Shown piece by piece: positions 11,038 to 23,919 of a stretch of DNA of 64,000 nt (position 1 is its first letter; every line of letters starts with the position of its first letter). A program made the position numbers and the translations under genes. The DNA comes from Pleodorina starrii (taxonomy: Eukaryota; Chlorophyta; Chlorophyceae; Chlamydomonadales; Volvocaceae). A model generated the notes under the pieces. That model searched no databases. It had not been told where the DNA came from and saw only the letters and a program-made list of their open reading frames with translations. The stretch is from NCBI GenBank assembly GCA_030267565.1, contig BRXU01000044.1, positions 504,001-568,000 of the forward strand. Reading direction: 5' to 3'.

Positions 11038-14000
11038 TCAGCACGCCTGCTGTATGCGGCAGGTGAGCAGTGCCGCCTGCAGCTGCCCCAGCACCGGCAT
11101 CACCCCAGGCAGCAGGCAGCAGTTGCGACCATACACGGGGCCCAGAGTCAGCGCCGTCAGCGCCGCCAGCGACCTCAACTCACTCAGCAGCGCCTCCCCC
11201 CCGGCCGGCGGCGCCGCATCCAGGTACAGAGAGCGCAGTGCGGTGAGGCGGCCGATGGACCGCAGGTTGTCCCGCGACAGGGCAGTGCCCGGCAGGCTCA
11301 GAGACAGGCTGGCGAGGGGAGGACAGGCGGGCCGGGGGGAGGGCGCCACCGAGGGGGCCGCTGCGGTGGTGGTGGTTGTGGTGGTGGTGGTGGTTGGCGG
11401 GGTTGCGGGTGCGGGTGCGGAGGAGTCGGGCGACATCATGCGGCTGAGGGTGTAGTCCGTGACCACACCCGAGCGACAGCATACCTGCATGGGGTGGGGT
11501 GTGGGGTGTGGGGGTTTTAGGGTTTTAGGGTTTGCGGCGACGGTAATACCGGCGGTACACCGTTCGCTAACGCCGTCTCCTTCTCCGCTGCGATATTTTC
11601 TTTTTACCCCGGCTGCGCACCGCCCTGCCGGGGGGGGGGGTCCCTCATTCCTCACGATCCTCAACCCTCAGCCCGCAGGATACCGCAAGAGCCGGTACCG
11701 TAGAGCCTAAGCTTCACTCCACATGTCATTATGCGCTCCGCACCCACTCGCCCCTCAGCGTCCCGTCACTGCCTAGCAGGCAACCCCCAAACAACGACAG
11801 CCCCCGACCCTTAGGGCCACCCAGCCAGTCACCCACCCACCCACCCACCCACCCACCCACCCATCCAGCCCCGGGCCTCCCTCGCACGACTCACCTGCAG
11901 CTTCCTCAGCCGGGGCAGCCCCGCCACCGCCACCGCGTCCGCCAGCTCCAGCGACTCCCCGCGGCGGTGCTGCACCCGCACCTCCTCCAGCCGCGCACCC
12001 AGACTCGGCAGCAGCCGCCACAACGGAACGCCCCGGCAGTAGTCCAGGTGCAACACACGACAACGAGGCAGCAGTAGCGCCGGCCCTGCCTCCGCCCCTG
12101 ATGCGATGCGACTGCCTGAAGCTGACGCTGAGGCTAAGGCTGACGCTGACGCTGACGCTGACGCTGTGGCTGAGGTCGAGGCGCCCCCCGCCCCGCCACC
12201 GCTGCGGCCCCCGACACCTCCGGCGTGTGCGGCACCCCACACGGGCTGGCCCTTCGCCGACCGCTCCTCCGGCGCTGCCTGCGGCGGCGGCGGCGGTGCC
12301 GCCACATTCACCGCATATAGGCTGATCCGCTCCAGGGAGGCTGGCAGCAGGTGCATGGAGATCGTGGCGGGGGCGTCGCTGTCGTTGTGTAGCGTCAGAG
12401 CGGTCAGTCGGTGCAGGTGGGAGCCCAGCGCCGCCACACCAGCATCGGAGAGCAACAGGGTCCCGCAAAAACCCAACACCGCCAGACGTCGGCAGCCGCG
12501 ACACAGGGCCTGCAGGGAGGGAGGAGGAGGTCCAGGGAGGGATGAGGGGTGGCGCGTGGTTTGTGGATGAAATGGAGCGAAATGGAGCGAAGTGGAGGGC
12601 TGATCTGGGCCGAGGCGAGGTGGGGGCTCAAGGTGGGAAGGTGGAACGGACAGGTCGCGGGGTAATGAGGGTGAGAGTGAGGCTCGTCAGGCCGGTGGGG
12701 GGGTGCTGGTACATCTGACGAGGGCCCCGGCGGCCACACAATTGTTCTGCTTCATCGGCTTTCGTGTGTTCGTTTGGCGGCTGGGCAGCGGACTGACTGA
12801 CTGACTGACCGGCTCGGTGTGAACGGGGGGCGGGGCCGGGACACCTGGACACCTGTATGGGGATATCGCGACCTGGGGGCATGCGTGTTGGGACCGAGTG
12901 CACTGCCACGCGCCAGCTACCCTACGCACTCCACTCCACACCACTCGCTGTCGCCCTCCCTCCCCCTGTCCCCCCCCCCATGGGTACGTGTCCCTGCCCC
13001 CGTCCCTGCCCCTGTCCCTGCCTCCACACACCTGCAGCCGCGCATCATTGAGCACCAACTGATTGCCGCCCTCTCCAACGGAACCCGCTCCGGAACCACC
13101 ACCACCACCACCGCCGCCAGCCGCCAGCCCCGCTGCACCCGCCGGCCCGCCTGCCGCCCACCCGCCATCCACCCCGCCCCCACCGGCCGCCTCCATAGCT
13201 CCACCCCCGCTCGTCCAACCGGCGCCAGCGGCGATGCAGCCAAAGGGCCCCGGCCCCAGACCCAGACCCAGATCCCGCCCGTCCTCCTCCCCCTCCTCCT
13301 CCCCCTCCTCGCCGCCGCTGCCGCCTGCCCACATCCCCGCCCCCGCCCCCGCCCCGGCCTCGGGCCCCAGCTGCAGGCGGGTGAGGGCCCCCAGCGGTGC
13401 CAGCAGCGCCACATTGTGCAGCGGAGCCGCGTGGCAGCCCTCGGGGGGCAGAGCCAGGCGCAGATCGGCCAGGCGCCGCAGCGGGGTCAGCCGGGAGAAG
13501 GAGGCCTGCAGGGGGGAGGGGAAGGGGAAGGGGTAGGGAGTGATGGTGGCGGTAAAAAGAAGATACCGCAGCGGAGACGAAGACGGCGGACGATGGTGGG
13601 GGCCATGGTGTGCAAGGCGCCATTGGCACTGGTTGCGGAGGTGGGTGGGGGGGAGGAGGAGAGTGGGTTGCGCACAAGCGCCCGGGTCGCAGGAAACCCA
13701 CCGCCCCACCGCCCCACCGCCCTACCCACCAGGTGCACCCCCGAAAGGTTCAGCCGCGTCATGCCGTACACGGCCTCCGGCAGCTTGCTCCAGATGCCAA
13801 ACGACGCCGCCACCGTCAGACACCGCAGCTCGCCGCCGGGTCGGAGCTCCTCCACGTCATTCCAGAAGCCGTCGTACAGCGCCCCCGGCTCCCGCAGCCC
13901 CAAGTCCCGCAGCGCGGAGAAGCGGGACAGCGGCTCCAGAACCTGCCAGCTGCACGGCACGTACCGCCGCTGGGTGTCGTACATTGCGTCGCCGCCGCCG

Positions 14001-16435
14001 TTGCCGCCACCCTCATTGCCGTGGCCGCCGCCATCGCCAGCGGCGTTTGTGGCGCCGGTTGCGGCCGTCGGGGGTGTTGCGGATGCGGGACCGGCCAGCG
14101 GTGCGGCACTGGCGAGGCGGAGGCGGGTGAGGGAGGACAACGCAGGGGCGATGCTGGCGACGGCGGCGGCGCAGTCAAGGCGGGCGGGGGCCCCGCCCCC
14201 GCCCCCGCCACCGCCACCGCCTCCTCCGCCTCCGCCCCCGCCGCCGCCCCCGCCCCCGCCCCCGCCGCTGGCGCATGCGTACATGGGCCCGTCAATGGTC
14301 AGTTGCTCCAGGCGGGTGAGGGCGGACAGCCTGGATGGAGGGGAGGGAGGGGATAAGGCCGTAACCGGAGACCGATTGCACCACCTCAGGGGGCGAGAGA
14401 GGGGCAAGGGGTGAGGGGAGAGAGCACCGTTATGCTTCCGGGACGCTATCACCCCACCAGCACCCAGCACCAGCACCTGGCCTCACCCCCTCACCCCCTC
14501 ACCCCCCCCTCCCACCTGCGCAGTGCGACCATGTACACGAACTCGGACCGCTCCACGTGGGCCCTACCCTCCAGGGAGAGCCGCCGCAGCGATGTCACCT
14601 AAAGTACGACAAAGCAGTTGGTTGGCCAACGGAATCCGCAGCTCTCGGAGCTGCACCACGTGCTCCAAGACACATGCACACGGTCCCGGGTTCGATTCCT
14701 GGGGAGACCCCCGACATTGTCGGGAGCGGCGAGATTATGGCTAGCTGCTGAGATGTGGAGTTGGGCCCCAGTTGATTGGGCAGATGACACGATTGATTGG
14801 TGGCGATTGCTGAACCCTCAGTCTCTACGGATGTCGGGTGAACGGATGCGGTGGGGTCCTAGTTGGCAGGACCAACCGCCTTGGACTCACAGTTCGTATG
14901 GCGTTGGACAGTGTGATGGTGGTGGATGGTGCTCTAAGCGAACAAACTCGTGGCTGTTAAATATATAGGAGGGCGGTGCCCTCACCCTAGAATGGGCCCA
15001 GAAAGCCCCACACACTGTAACATAACAACAATAACATGCACACGCACCGCTCCGGTGCGCCCATCTCTGATGACCCGCGGACGGCCGCTTGGGCTCATCA
15101 TGCCCCCGGCGGTGTGTTCCGGGAGGGTGATGCGTTGCTTTTGGGTCCGCTGTGCATTGGTTCATTCCTGTTGGGCCTTATGGCGCGCTGGGCAATCGCC
15201 TGCCGGGTGTTTGCACGCGGCGGCGATACGAGTGAGCTGGGAGCGGGCGGACCTGACGCGGACCCCCCCGGGTGTACGCACCCCCGCACCCACCAACCCG
15301 CAAACCGGCAGAGCCACACACCGGGCCGCAAACAAAGGGCTTCGTCCTGACCTGTTCGGCCCTCCTGCTCCTCCACCCTCCCTGCCTCCCCCTTCCTCGG
15401 CCCCTACCTGCTGCCCCACGACAAGGACATCCCCGATCCCTGCCCCTTCCCCCAGACCCCCTTCCCCCCACCCCCCACAAGGGCCGCGCGGCCGACCCCC
15501 CCCTCAGCTTCCACTGCCCTAAGTACCTGCGCCACCTCGAGCAGTACTCTGTACGACAACAGGCCTCCAAGAACAAGAGCCTCCAGGGAGGGGAAGCCCA
15601 CCAGTCCCAGCCGCTCAGCCGCCGCTGGGGTCGCCGGTGTCAGGGGCGCGGCGGATGACGTCGCCGCGCCGCTCCCCCGGGAGGACGACCCCGACCCCCG
15701 GGCTGCATCCGTTGCGGTGGCCGCTGAAGCTGCTGCTGCTGCTGTTGGGGGTGGTGGGGGTGGTGGGGGTGGTGGGGGTGGTGGTGGTGCCAGTCCCCTC
15801 AGCGCCAGAAGTCGGAGGTTCGGCAGGCGGTAAAAGGTCTTCAATGGGAGGGCGCACAGACCCGCCACACCCAGGTCGAGGGAAAGCGACGTAAGGCCCG
15901 AAAAGACGTCGCCAACAATGCCGCCAACGCCGCCGAAACCACCGGCGGCGCCGGCGCGCACTCGGGCGGCGGCGCCGCTGCCGACGCCGAGCAGCGGCGC
16001 GACGTACTGCTGCCTGCGTTGCTGCGACTGGATCTGGATCTGGATCTGGGTTTGCGCGGCTGTCTGTGTCTGCGGGTTTTGCCTTGCCCTGCCGGGCTGG
16101 GGCTGGGGCTGGGGCGGAGGAGGAGGAGGTAGGAGGAAGTTTGGGAAGCGCAGCGCCAGGCGGGAGCAGCCCGGGAAGCGGCGGTGGGCGGCGGCCAGCT
16201 GGCGCGCGGCGTTGCGGGGCAGAGGGGAGAGGCTGAGCTGGACGGCCTCCACTGCGGCGCCCGCTGCGGCTGCCCAGCCGCGGCACACCAGGCGGCAGCG
16301 CGGCCGCTCGCGGCGCGGCAGGGCTTGCGCCACCAGCAGCAGCGCACCGTCGGGGAGGGACGACCAGTCCGGCCGCGGGTGCGTGCGGGAGGCGGGAGCC
16401 TGTAAGGATTTGCGATAAGTATTATCAGATAGCAT
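11038..16435 (-). CDS. F-box-like leucine-rich-repeat protein, 6 exons
   Basis: Exons in transcript order: 15527-16435, 14516-14598, 13730-14330, 13032-13505, 11895-12509, 11038-11484; all joins keep phase, giving 1042 residues. After the ATG at 16435 (MLSDNTYRK) residues about 22-70 look like an F-box (WSSLPDGALLLVAQALP...CRLVCRGWAAAA). Leucine-rich repeats follow in every later exon, for example LTRLEQLTIDG, FSALRDLGL, LGALTRLQLG, LHRLTALTLH and LTALRSLYLDA. By family, an F-box would recruit an SCF ubiquitin ligase and the repeats would bind a target; the target is unknown. Gly-, Pro-, Ser- and Thr-rich tracts interrupt the repeats. If the N-terminal helix is not a true F-box, this is simply an LRR protein. 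Exon boundaries are well supported. Confidence 0.88.
11515..11532 (+). repeat. Short interstitial TTTTAGGG repeats
   Basis: Two TTTTAGGG units, the Chlamydomonas-type telomere repeat, plus a degenerate third, inside LRR-gene intron 5 (11485-11894). Confidence 0.6.
11822..11863 (+). repeat. (CCCA)n microsatellite in LRR-gene intron 5
   Basis: About nine CCCA units just inside the donor side of intron 11485-11894. Confidence 0.8.
14617..15022 (+). mobile_element. Possible tRNA-derived SINE in LRR-gene intron 1
   Basis: At 14690-14702 there is an exact pol III B-box core (GGTTCGATTCC). About 75 bases upstream an A-box-like string (GCAGTTGGTTGGC) matches the D-arm region of many tRNAs. The wide spacing and lack of a clean cloverleaf argue against a functional tRNA. 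An A/C-rich tail (TAACATAACAACAATAAC) follows near 15005-15022. No target-site duplication was found; the ends are estimates. Confidence 0.35.
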
Positions 16436-17764
16436 TCGTCAAGTTGAAGATGAAGATTATAAAGGTCGTGTGGTGGTGGAAGGAGGGTTTTAGAACGAGC
16501 GCGGTTGAGGAAAGGAGTCGGTGTTGCACGTCCTCGTCACCAGATTGCAGCTATTAGGTTGTAGCATTTTCGCCAGGTATCGGATTGGCTGTGCGGAGGA
16601 AACACTGCGCGGCAGACTTGCCTGGGGCTGCGGACTGGCCGCGACGCCGGGAGCAGCACTTGGGAGCGAGCTGGTTCGCCGTCGTTGGAAAGTCTTCATT
16701 GTTAACTCGTTATGATTCAGTTATCGCCAGTATGCCAGTCGCAAACAGGTGCTATGTTGGAATGTGACTGGCGTGAGCCCGCCAAAACAAATCCACGAAA
16801 TACGGCAGCAAACGAAATCTTCATGCAGCAGCTTTGGACCTATTCCCGCCTATTCATGGAGAACATTTATGTTAAGGTTAAAACAATCTCCAGGAGAATA
16901 TCTGCACCGCAGTGGCTGTCGCCCCAATCGGCGTCGATTTTATCATTAGTCATACCATTTGTAAAGCGCCAACCCTCTGCAGCAGTAAGAGCACCGCATC
17001 CGCGCCCTCCATCGAAAACCTTACCGAGATAACATTGTCAAATTCGATAGAACCCCCTGTCAGCGCCACGGTCAAGGAAGCTATCCAAAGGTCGGCCCTG
17101 TCGGACCGGTCGCCGATTAACCATTGCCTCGATGGCAGCCTCTGCGGGTCCGAACCATGGGGGGCTCCAGCCCCAATCCTCGTTCGGGGCATTGACTCCC
17201 GGCGTCTGACCCACATCCATCCCTCCTCGCTGAGGTCGCCGCGTCACGTCGGCGAGTTGACCGACGGCCAAACCAACAAAATCCCGAATCCCTATTCGGC
17301 CGCCTGTGCGGGTCAGTCGACCCCTCCGCGCCCGCTGACCCCGCGCACGCGTGGTGATTTCCACACCCCCGCAGCCCCGCTCACGCCACGCGGGTTGGCA
17401 AGCTTCCCCTCAGGACCAGCGGACATCCCTCAGCAGCGAAGACGCCCGACGCCCCGACGGCCCAACGTCCCGCAAGTCGCCATCCTCGGTGCGTTCCAAA
17501 TGGCACAGATGCCCGTACGGCAAGACCTGCTGTAAAAGACTGCTGCCGCATTGCCGCCGCTGCAGCCAACAGTCCCTCCACCTCCACCTGGGAGAAGCCT
17601 CAACAATGGAATAGATGATCTACAATACGGGTTGCTCCGAACGATTCACGCGATCACGCCACGTCTCCCCGCCACCGTGCAGCACCGAGAAAACGCCCGT
17701 GTCGCGCCGCCGGCCCCCGACCCCTGCCAAGTGCCAAGCGACAACAAATCACGGCTGCCGCCGC
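16436..17764. other. Intergenic between LRR gene start and VOC gene stop
   Basis: No recognisable coding exon. It must hold the LRR gene's promoter and leader and the VOC gene's 3' UTR. I found no clear TGTAA for the VOC gene here. Confidence 0.5.
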
Positions 17765-20700
17765 TCAGGCGAACCCCGTCTCCCTGCCGTACAGAGGCCT
17801 GCCGTACAGTGGGTGGTGCAGGCTGCGCACCTCGTGGCTTATGCGATACAGCAGCACCTCACCACCCCCCGCCGTCCCCGAAACCCCCGGCTCCGAAACC
17901 CCAGACACGCTGGGGACATCTCCCGCCTTGGAAACGGATGGGCCGTCGCCGGTTGCCGCCGGCCCGACAATGTCCTGGAACCGGAACTGGCGGTTTCGGA
18001 GCGCGTCCTGCAAGTTGTCGTACTTGTCCCTGCAGGATGGGCGACGGGTAGGGGGCGGCGGCCATCCCCCGGGGGTGAGTGGCGCGGCGGGGGCCCGGAG
18101 CAGCCACTGGGCCTAGGTACGGCAGTCAGTCAGGGCAGGGCAGGGCACGGCAGGTGGGCGGGGGAAGGAAGGCTTCAACTGCGCCGATGCGGCACGTGGC
18201 GGAAGAGTACGGCACGATGTGTCAATCACCTCCTTCCCCTTCCCCTTCCCCTTCCACACGCTCGGTCGCGCATGCGCCCCCGCCTTACTGGCCATGCCTC
18301 TCCGACGTCTCTGTGCTATCGGCCGCTGTCGTACAACTGCGGTTCGGTCGCCGTACTACAGCTCGCCGGAAGCTCCTTACCTTGCTGCGCCTCCGCACCC
18401 GCCCCCGGCACCCCCTCCCTCACTCGCAGTCCCGGAATCGATCCGCCCCGGCCCGCGGACCCACCCCATGCCCCGCCCCGGCCCGGCCCTTGCCAAGTGA
18501 CAGATACCCGCCATGTGCGGCTCCACCGATCGCGAAGTGCGGACACCGCCCTACGGCGCTGCACCCCGCAGCCAGTCAGTCAGTCAGTCAGTCAGTGAGT
18601 CCGTCCCTCCCCGCACCTGTAGGGGTGTTGGTTGAAGGGCGGTCGGTTCGGGTGGTGAAGTGCGGTGAAGGTGCGGGAGAAGTCGGCCACGTACATGGCG
18701 AGGTGCCAGCCGTCGAACAGGGCGGCAACTGCCTGGGGGGTTGTTGTGTGCGTCCGGAGGCGGGTGAGGGGGGGAGGGGGTGAGGGGAGGAAGAGGGGCA
18801 AAGGGGACAGCCAATGAGAAAAGGAAAGGAAAGTCGTACATGTCGTACCTGCTCCGAAAGCGGCCCCAGCTGCGGCTGCTCCACAAACACCAGCTTCTGA
18901 CCCGGACCCATCCAAACCTCCGCCCGCGTGGGAGCCATCCGGCTGCTGGAGGTGGAGGGCGAGGTGGAGGTGGAGCGGCTGTCGTGAGGGGTGCTGCTGC
19001 TACTACTGCTACTGCTGCTGCTACTGCCGCTGCTGACTCTGCACCGCGCCCCCATGCGGGAGGCGTAGAACTGAGCGATGGCGGCTGCGGTGCCGGGGAA
19101 GCAGGGCAGCTGCAGGTAGGCGATGCCCTGGCGGCCGGGAAAGTACGGCAGAGAGGCGTGTACGGCATAGGTATTGCCGTACGGATCCACGACCTCCAGC
19201 GTGTCGCTGCGGGCGTATGTGAGAGCCACGTCGCTGCGTTGGGGACAACATCGCGGGGAGGGCAGAAGGGCAGGAGGGGAGGAGGGCAGGAGGGGAGGAG
19301 GGGAGGAGGGGAGGAGGGCAGAAGGGCAGGAGGGGAGGAGGGCAGGAGGGGAGGAGGGCAGGAGGGGAGGAGGGGAGGAGGGGAGGAGGGCAGGAGGGGA
19401 GGAGGGGAAGAGGGCAGGAGGGGAGGAGGGCAGGAGGGGGGGGGGACGGGGGAGGGGGGAGTAGGTGGTGAAAGCGGAGGAGCGTGGCCACTTGGCAGGC
19501 CAGGCACAACACAAGGGTATGCAAACCTTGGGGGTCGAATTGAGCGGCCGGCTGGCAGCTGGCAGCTGGCTGGCTCCTCCCCTGAACGGACAAACCTCCT
19601 CGGACATGTGGCTCCGAAGACGGCAGCGAAATCACCACAGCGCCCCACTCCCCCCCCCCTTACCCCCCCCCCTTACCCACCCACCCACCCCAGCATCTGT
19701 CGCACCCCCTCCATCCTCTCCGCCACCGCCCCCACGTCTCGCATCACCAGCCCCACCACACTGCCGGGGGGCAGCCGCTGGGCCCCGGGCCCCCGAGCGA
19801 TGTGGAACTGCGGAGGGGGCGAAGAAGGGGCGGAGGAAGGGAGGAGTGCGGAGGAGGAGGGATGGGGCGGGGGAGGGAGGGATAGGATGGGGCGGGAGGG
19901 GAGCAAAGGCTGGAAAGGTACCAACACGTTGGAGGGCCTCCCCCAGGCGGGGCCGGGGCAGGGGGATGGCCCGACATCAGGTCGGTTGGATGTTGCATGC
20001 CGGACGGACACCACGGGGGGTCACATCGGGTGTCGGAGCCCCGCAGCCCCTCCCCTCCTCAACCCCCCCTTCCCCACCGCTGCACCCCCCCGGGGTGGGG
20101 GGTGGGGGGTGGGGGGTGCATGCACGCAGCCCCACCCGCTTCCCCCCACCCCCCACCTTACGCACTGCCCCCTCCCCCTCCCTGTCCCCTCCTCTTCCCT
20201 CCCTGGAGGTCCAGCCCTGTCCTGCCCAGCCCCGTCCTGCCCTGCCCTGTCCTTCCCTGTCCTGTCCATCCCTGTCCTGCCTGCTGCTTGCCGCAGTTGT
20301 ACCACATCACGTGCAGTCCGCCCCTCTGTGCCGCGGTGGTGGAGGGGTCCGCGCTGAGACCCAGACCCTCACCGAAGAACAGCCGGGCCACCTCAACATC
20401 GGGAACCTGGGAGGGGTGGGTGTGTGGGGGGGTGGGGGGGGTGGGGGGATGGGGGGGGATGGGGGGCGGGGGGCATTGGGCGGACGGAGGGAGGGAGGGA
20501 GGACAAGAGGGCAGAGGTGAGAGAAGGTTGGGGTGTAGGAGGGGGTCCCGTGGGGGTCAGCCGCAGGGGCCGGAGGGGCAGTGGTGGGGAAGGCGGTGAG
20601 GTGGACACGGTACGACACGGCACTCCTGTGTGGAATCGGAAGCCCGCGCTGCTGCTGCACGTCCTCCCTGGAGCCCTCCCTGGCGCCGCTCCGGATCCCC

Positions 20701-21282
20701 CCCATCCCACCCCCCACCCCACCCTGCGGTCCGTGCCGAACCCTTTCGACCGGATGACATCAAGCTCGCAAACTGCGCCGGACGCTGGTGGCTGTCCCGG
20801 CGAACTCGGCTCCCTTGGCTAGCTTCCCATTCCACTTGTCGCCAGTCCGCCAATCAACCCCCAAGCACCCCCAACCCAACCCGTGGCCCTCCTCCATCCC
20901 CTCCCAAACCTCCCCCTCACCCCCTCACTCCCTCACCCCCACGTCCTTCCTCCCTCACCTCGAGGTTGATGTGCTCCAACAGCACCACATTGCCCACGTC
21001 CTGACACTGCTCGTCCAACTGCTCCGTATCGTCGTACACATCCGTGCATGTGCCCGCGTCCGCCCCAGGAGCCGCAGGGGGGGCAGGTGCGGAAGCCGCT
21101 CCCGCCACCGCCACGGGCCCCACCTCCAGCCGGCCCTCAAAGAACGGCCAGACCCCGGCCCTGCCCCCGCCCCCGCCCCCGGCCCCAGCCCCGGCCCCAG
21201 CCCTGCTGACACACACGCGACCCACAATCGGGTGCCGGTGGGAAACACGAGATCGGGCAGGGAAGGTTGCGGAGCGGCGCAT
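17765..21282 (-). CDS. Two-domain VOC superfamily (glyoxalase/bleomycin-resistance-like) protein, 6 exons
   Basis: Exons in transcript order: 20959-21282, 20281-20406, 19689-19807, 18849-19233, 18617-18732, 17765-18029; all joins keep phase, giving 444 residues. The first VOC half runs through VVLLEHINLEVPDVEVARLFF, LHVMWYNCGKQQFHIARG and GSVVGLVMRDVGAVAERM to VDPYGNTYAVHA. The second runs through IAYLQLPCFPGTAAAIAQFYA, KLVFVEQPQLGPL and GWHLAMYVADFSRTF. VOC proteins are metal-dependent lyases, isomerases, dioxygenases or binding proteins; I cannot assign a substrate. The ATG at 21282 gives an Arg/Ser-rich, transit-peptide-like start (MRRSATFPARSRVSHRHP), so organelle targeting is possible; an upstream exon is not excluded. 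Intron 2 seems to use a GC donor (CAG|GCAGGA). It faces the patatin gene across 797 bases. Confidence 0.87.
18573..18597 (+). repeat. (CAGT)n microsatellite in VOC-gene intron 5
   Basis: Six CAGT-type units inside intron 18030-18616. Confidence 0.75.
19256..19445 (+). repeat. G-rich minisatellite in VOC-gene intron 3
   Basis: Irregular tandem array of GGAGGGGAGGAGGGCA-like units between exons 3 and 4 (intron 19234-19688). C-rich in the transcript. Confidence 0.85.
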
Positions 21283-22079
21283 GGGGACAAGGCAAGGAGA
21301 GGGCGGTGATGTGCGTGCAGCGTTCAAGTCAAGAGGGGGAACACGGGATAGTGTCTTTCCGGGCGAGCCGCTGGAAGGTTTCGGAGCCGCACTGCCGCAG
21401 GCGCAGGCCCCACAAGGGATGGCCTGTTGGGAAGACGCACGCTTACCGGTCGTGAGGTGACGGCTGGTCTGATGTGAGCGCCGCTCCTGTTGCGTGAGGG
21501 GGGACGAGTAATGCCACAGGCTGTGCCATGAGCAGACGGAGCGCGAGGTAAGGATGTGGTCGCAGTGGTCGCGGTCGTGGAGTGAGAGCAGCGGGGCACA
21601 ACCGGCTGACAAGTGCCGACTTCTCGGGTCCAAGCCGGCTACCTTGCGGCATGCCTCGGCAGCGAAATGAGATTGTAACTGGTGATGCCAGAACCGGTGG
21701 CGTAGAGACGGGGAGCACACCGGAACTAGCGGATTGCAGCGTCGAAAGAAGGAAACAGCTGCGCACACGAATGAAATGGTCACATCGAGGATTCTTTGAA
21801 GTTCTAGTGAGGAGACCGCGTAATCAGCAGCAACTTCGCTGTCCAAGGAAGTTCCATGTCAAAGTCGCGAGTCGTACAACGCCAACTGTTTGCGAAAAAA
21901 CCTCGTCTCCTAGATAATTGGCGCTGCTTTTATCATAGTTACCAAATGGCAACACACTGCATATTACATGCATTCCAATTTTTCTTACGGGGCTGACTTC
22001 GCTTGACACGTTGACATTCTGTGCAATTCCTGACAGTTCACAATTCATTCGACGTCTTTGGGAGGCTTCTAGCGCCAAA
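21283..22079. promoter_or_regulatory. Shared upstream region of the divergent VOC and patatin genes
   Basis: 797 bases separate the two inferred start codons, so both promoters and leaders must lie here unless the VOC gene has an earlier exon. Composition becomes AT-richer at about 21780-22030, next to the patatin leader. No specific element was identified. Confidence 0.5.
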
Positions 22080-23838
22080 ATGGTGAAATGTTTCGGCGGC
22101 TCGCGGCGCTTGTGCAGCTGCTTCGGCCCCTCTGCGGCAGACGTTGACATACCATCGCCGACAGAGAGCTTCGCTGTTCCCCACGCCAACGCGCCGCAAG
22201 TGAAGGAGCCTGTAACATCTGGAGCTACAGAACTAAAGAGTCATCCAGCCGCGGCGGCGCACAAGGCGGGCAGGTGCGCGAACGCGCCCCGGCTTCTCGA
22301 CTACCCTCGCCGACTCGGCGTGTTGCGACGCGTCCCGGATGCAGGCCACCCGCAACAAATCTGCCGCCACAAATCCTGACAACAATCGTTAGTACTTTCG
22401 AACCAAGGCAGATGCTCTTTTTTCCCTTACCAGGGGCGTAACCTGGACGCCATGTCGCGGCGAGCCGTACGTCGAGGACTCCCAACCCCTGACCCTTCGG
22501 CCCCTGCCTCCTCCCTCCTTCCTCCTTCCTCTCCACCACGCCTCTTGCGCACAACGCCACTCCACACCACACCACAGACACGCCCGCAGCAGCCCCTCAC
22601 CTCCCCTGCACCCGCCCAAACCAGTCCACCCCCCAACCCTACCCCCAACCCCAACCCCCGGTGCGACCCGGCCCCGCCCCACAGACTAGCCATTACCTTC
22701 AGCGGAGGGGGATTCCTCCTGCCGTACTTCATCGGCGTTGCCGACGCGCTGCTTCAACTGGGCGTCCTCCGCCTCGGCGGCGCCGCCACCACCAACGCCG
22801 CCACCGCCACCACCGCCACCGCCGCCGGCCCCACCCCCCTGGCTGGCTCCTCCGCCGGCAGCCTGGTCGCCGCCAGCCTCGCCTGCGGCCTTACGCCGGC
22901 TCGCATCCTGGACAGCTTCCTGGATTCCGTACGGGACTGCCGTACAAACGGGTCGTACAGGCGCCTTGAGGAGGTGCTGCACCGCCAGCTGGAGGCGACG
23001 CTGCCTCCTGACGCCGCGGAGCGCTGCGCGGGAGTGGCCACCGTGTGTGTGACCCGGCTGTTCCCCAAGCCCCGCACGCAGCGCATCAGCGCCTTCGCCT
23101 CCCGCTCCGATCTGATCTCTTCTCTGATGGCCTCCTGCCACATCCCCTCCTACTTCAACGGCGACGTCACCACCACCTACCGCGGAGTGCGCAGTGTGGA
23201 CGGCGGCGTGACCAGCCTCATGCCAGTGCCCACCGCACCGCACGATTTCCTACTCAAGGTACGGCATGGTGCCCGGCTGCCGTACTGCTGTGTACTATGT
23301 GCCGTACCGTGCCAGTGTTTTTGTTTATGTGAATATGTATGTGTGTAGGGCCGGGTGTCTGTGTCAGAGCCGGTAAAGGTGCGTTACCGGCGGTGAGTGC
23401 TGGTAGGGAAGAGGGGCACCGGTCAAGTGGGGATGGCCGATGGTGGGCTTTCGGTCATCGGTCATCGGCATCAACGCGGTCGGGACTTCTACGCCGGGAG
23501 TGAAACACGTCGTGCTTGCATTCCTGAAGCAGTCCCCTCTACGGCAATCCGGAGGCAGCAGCGGTTCAGCGACCAGCCAGGGTCCACGCTGGGGCAGCAG
23601 CAGCAGCAGGGGGGGAGGGGGTGGGGGGCGGAGGCGGAGCTGTCGTGTAGGTTGGCAGGAGTCGGGTGATCCGCCCGCTGCCCCCAATATGACCCTCGAA
23701 GGCCCAGTCCTCCCACGTGCGCACCTAGGCCCGCACCTCACCGGTTGCAGCGCGTCATGCTCTCATGCAGCACACCTCTCACCAGCCCGGCCCGGCCCGG
23801 CGCTTGCTCTCGTTACCCGCACCTCGCTTGCCCAGCGT

Positions 23839-23919
<81 letters not shown>

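Noticed and set aside
12819..14414. 531-codon plus-strand open frame with long poly-Pro
   Set aside because: It is the shadow of LRR-gene exons 3-4 and their intron; poly-Pro is the complement of the Gly runs.
14690..14702. Perfect pol III B box suggesting a tRNA gene
   Set aside because: No acceptor stem or anticodon arm could be folded and the A-B spacing is too wide; kept only as a possible SINE.
18780..20357. 525-codon plus-strand open frame
   Set aside because: It runs over VOC exons, introns and the G-rich minisatellite; its Gly/Arg/Glu repeats come from that satellite.
23839..23919. Regular repeat resembling a CRISPR-like array
   Set aside because: A simple hexanucleotide microsatellite without spacers, inside a eukaryotic intron.
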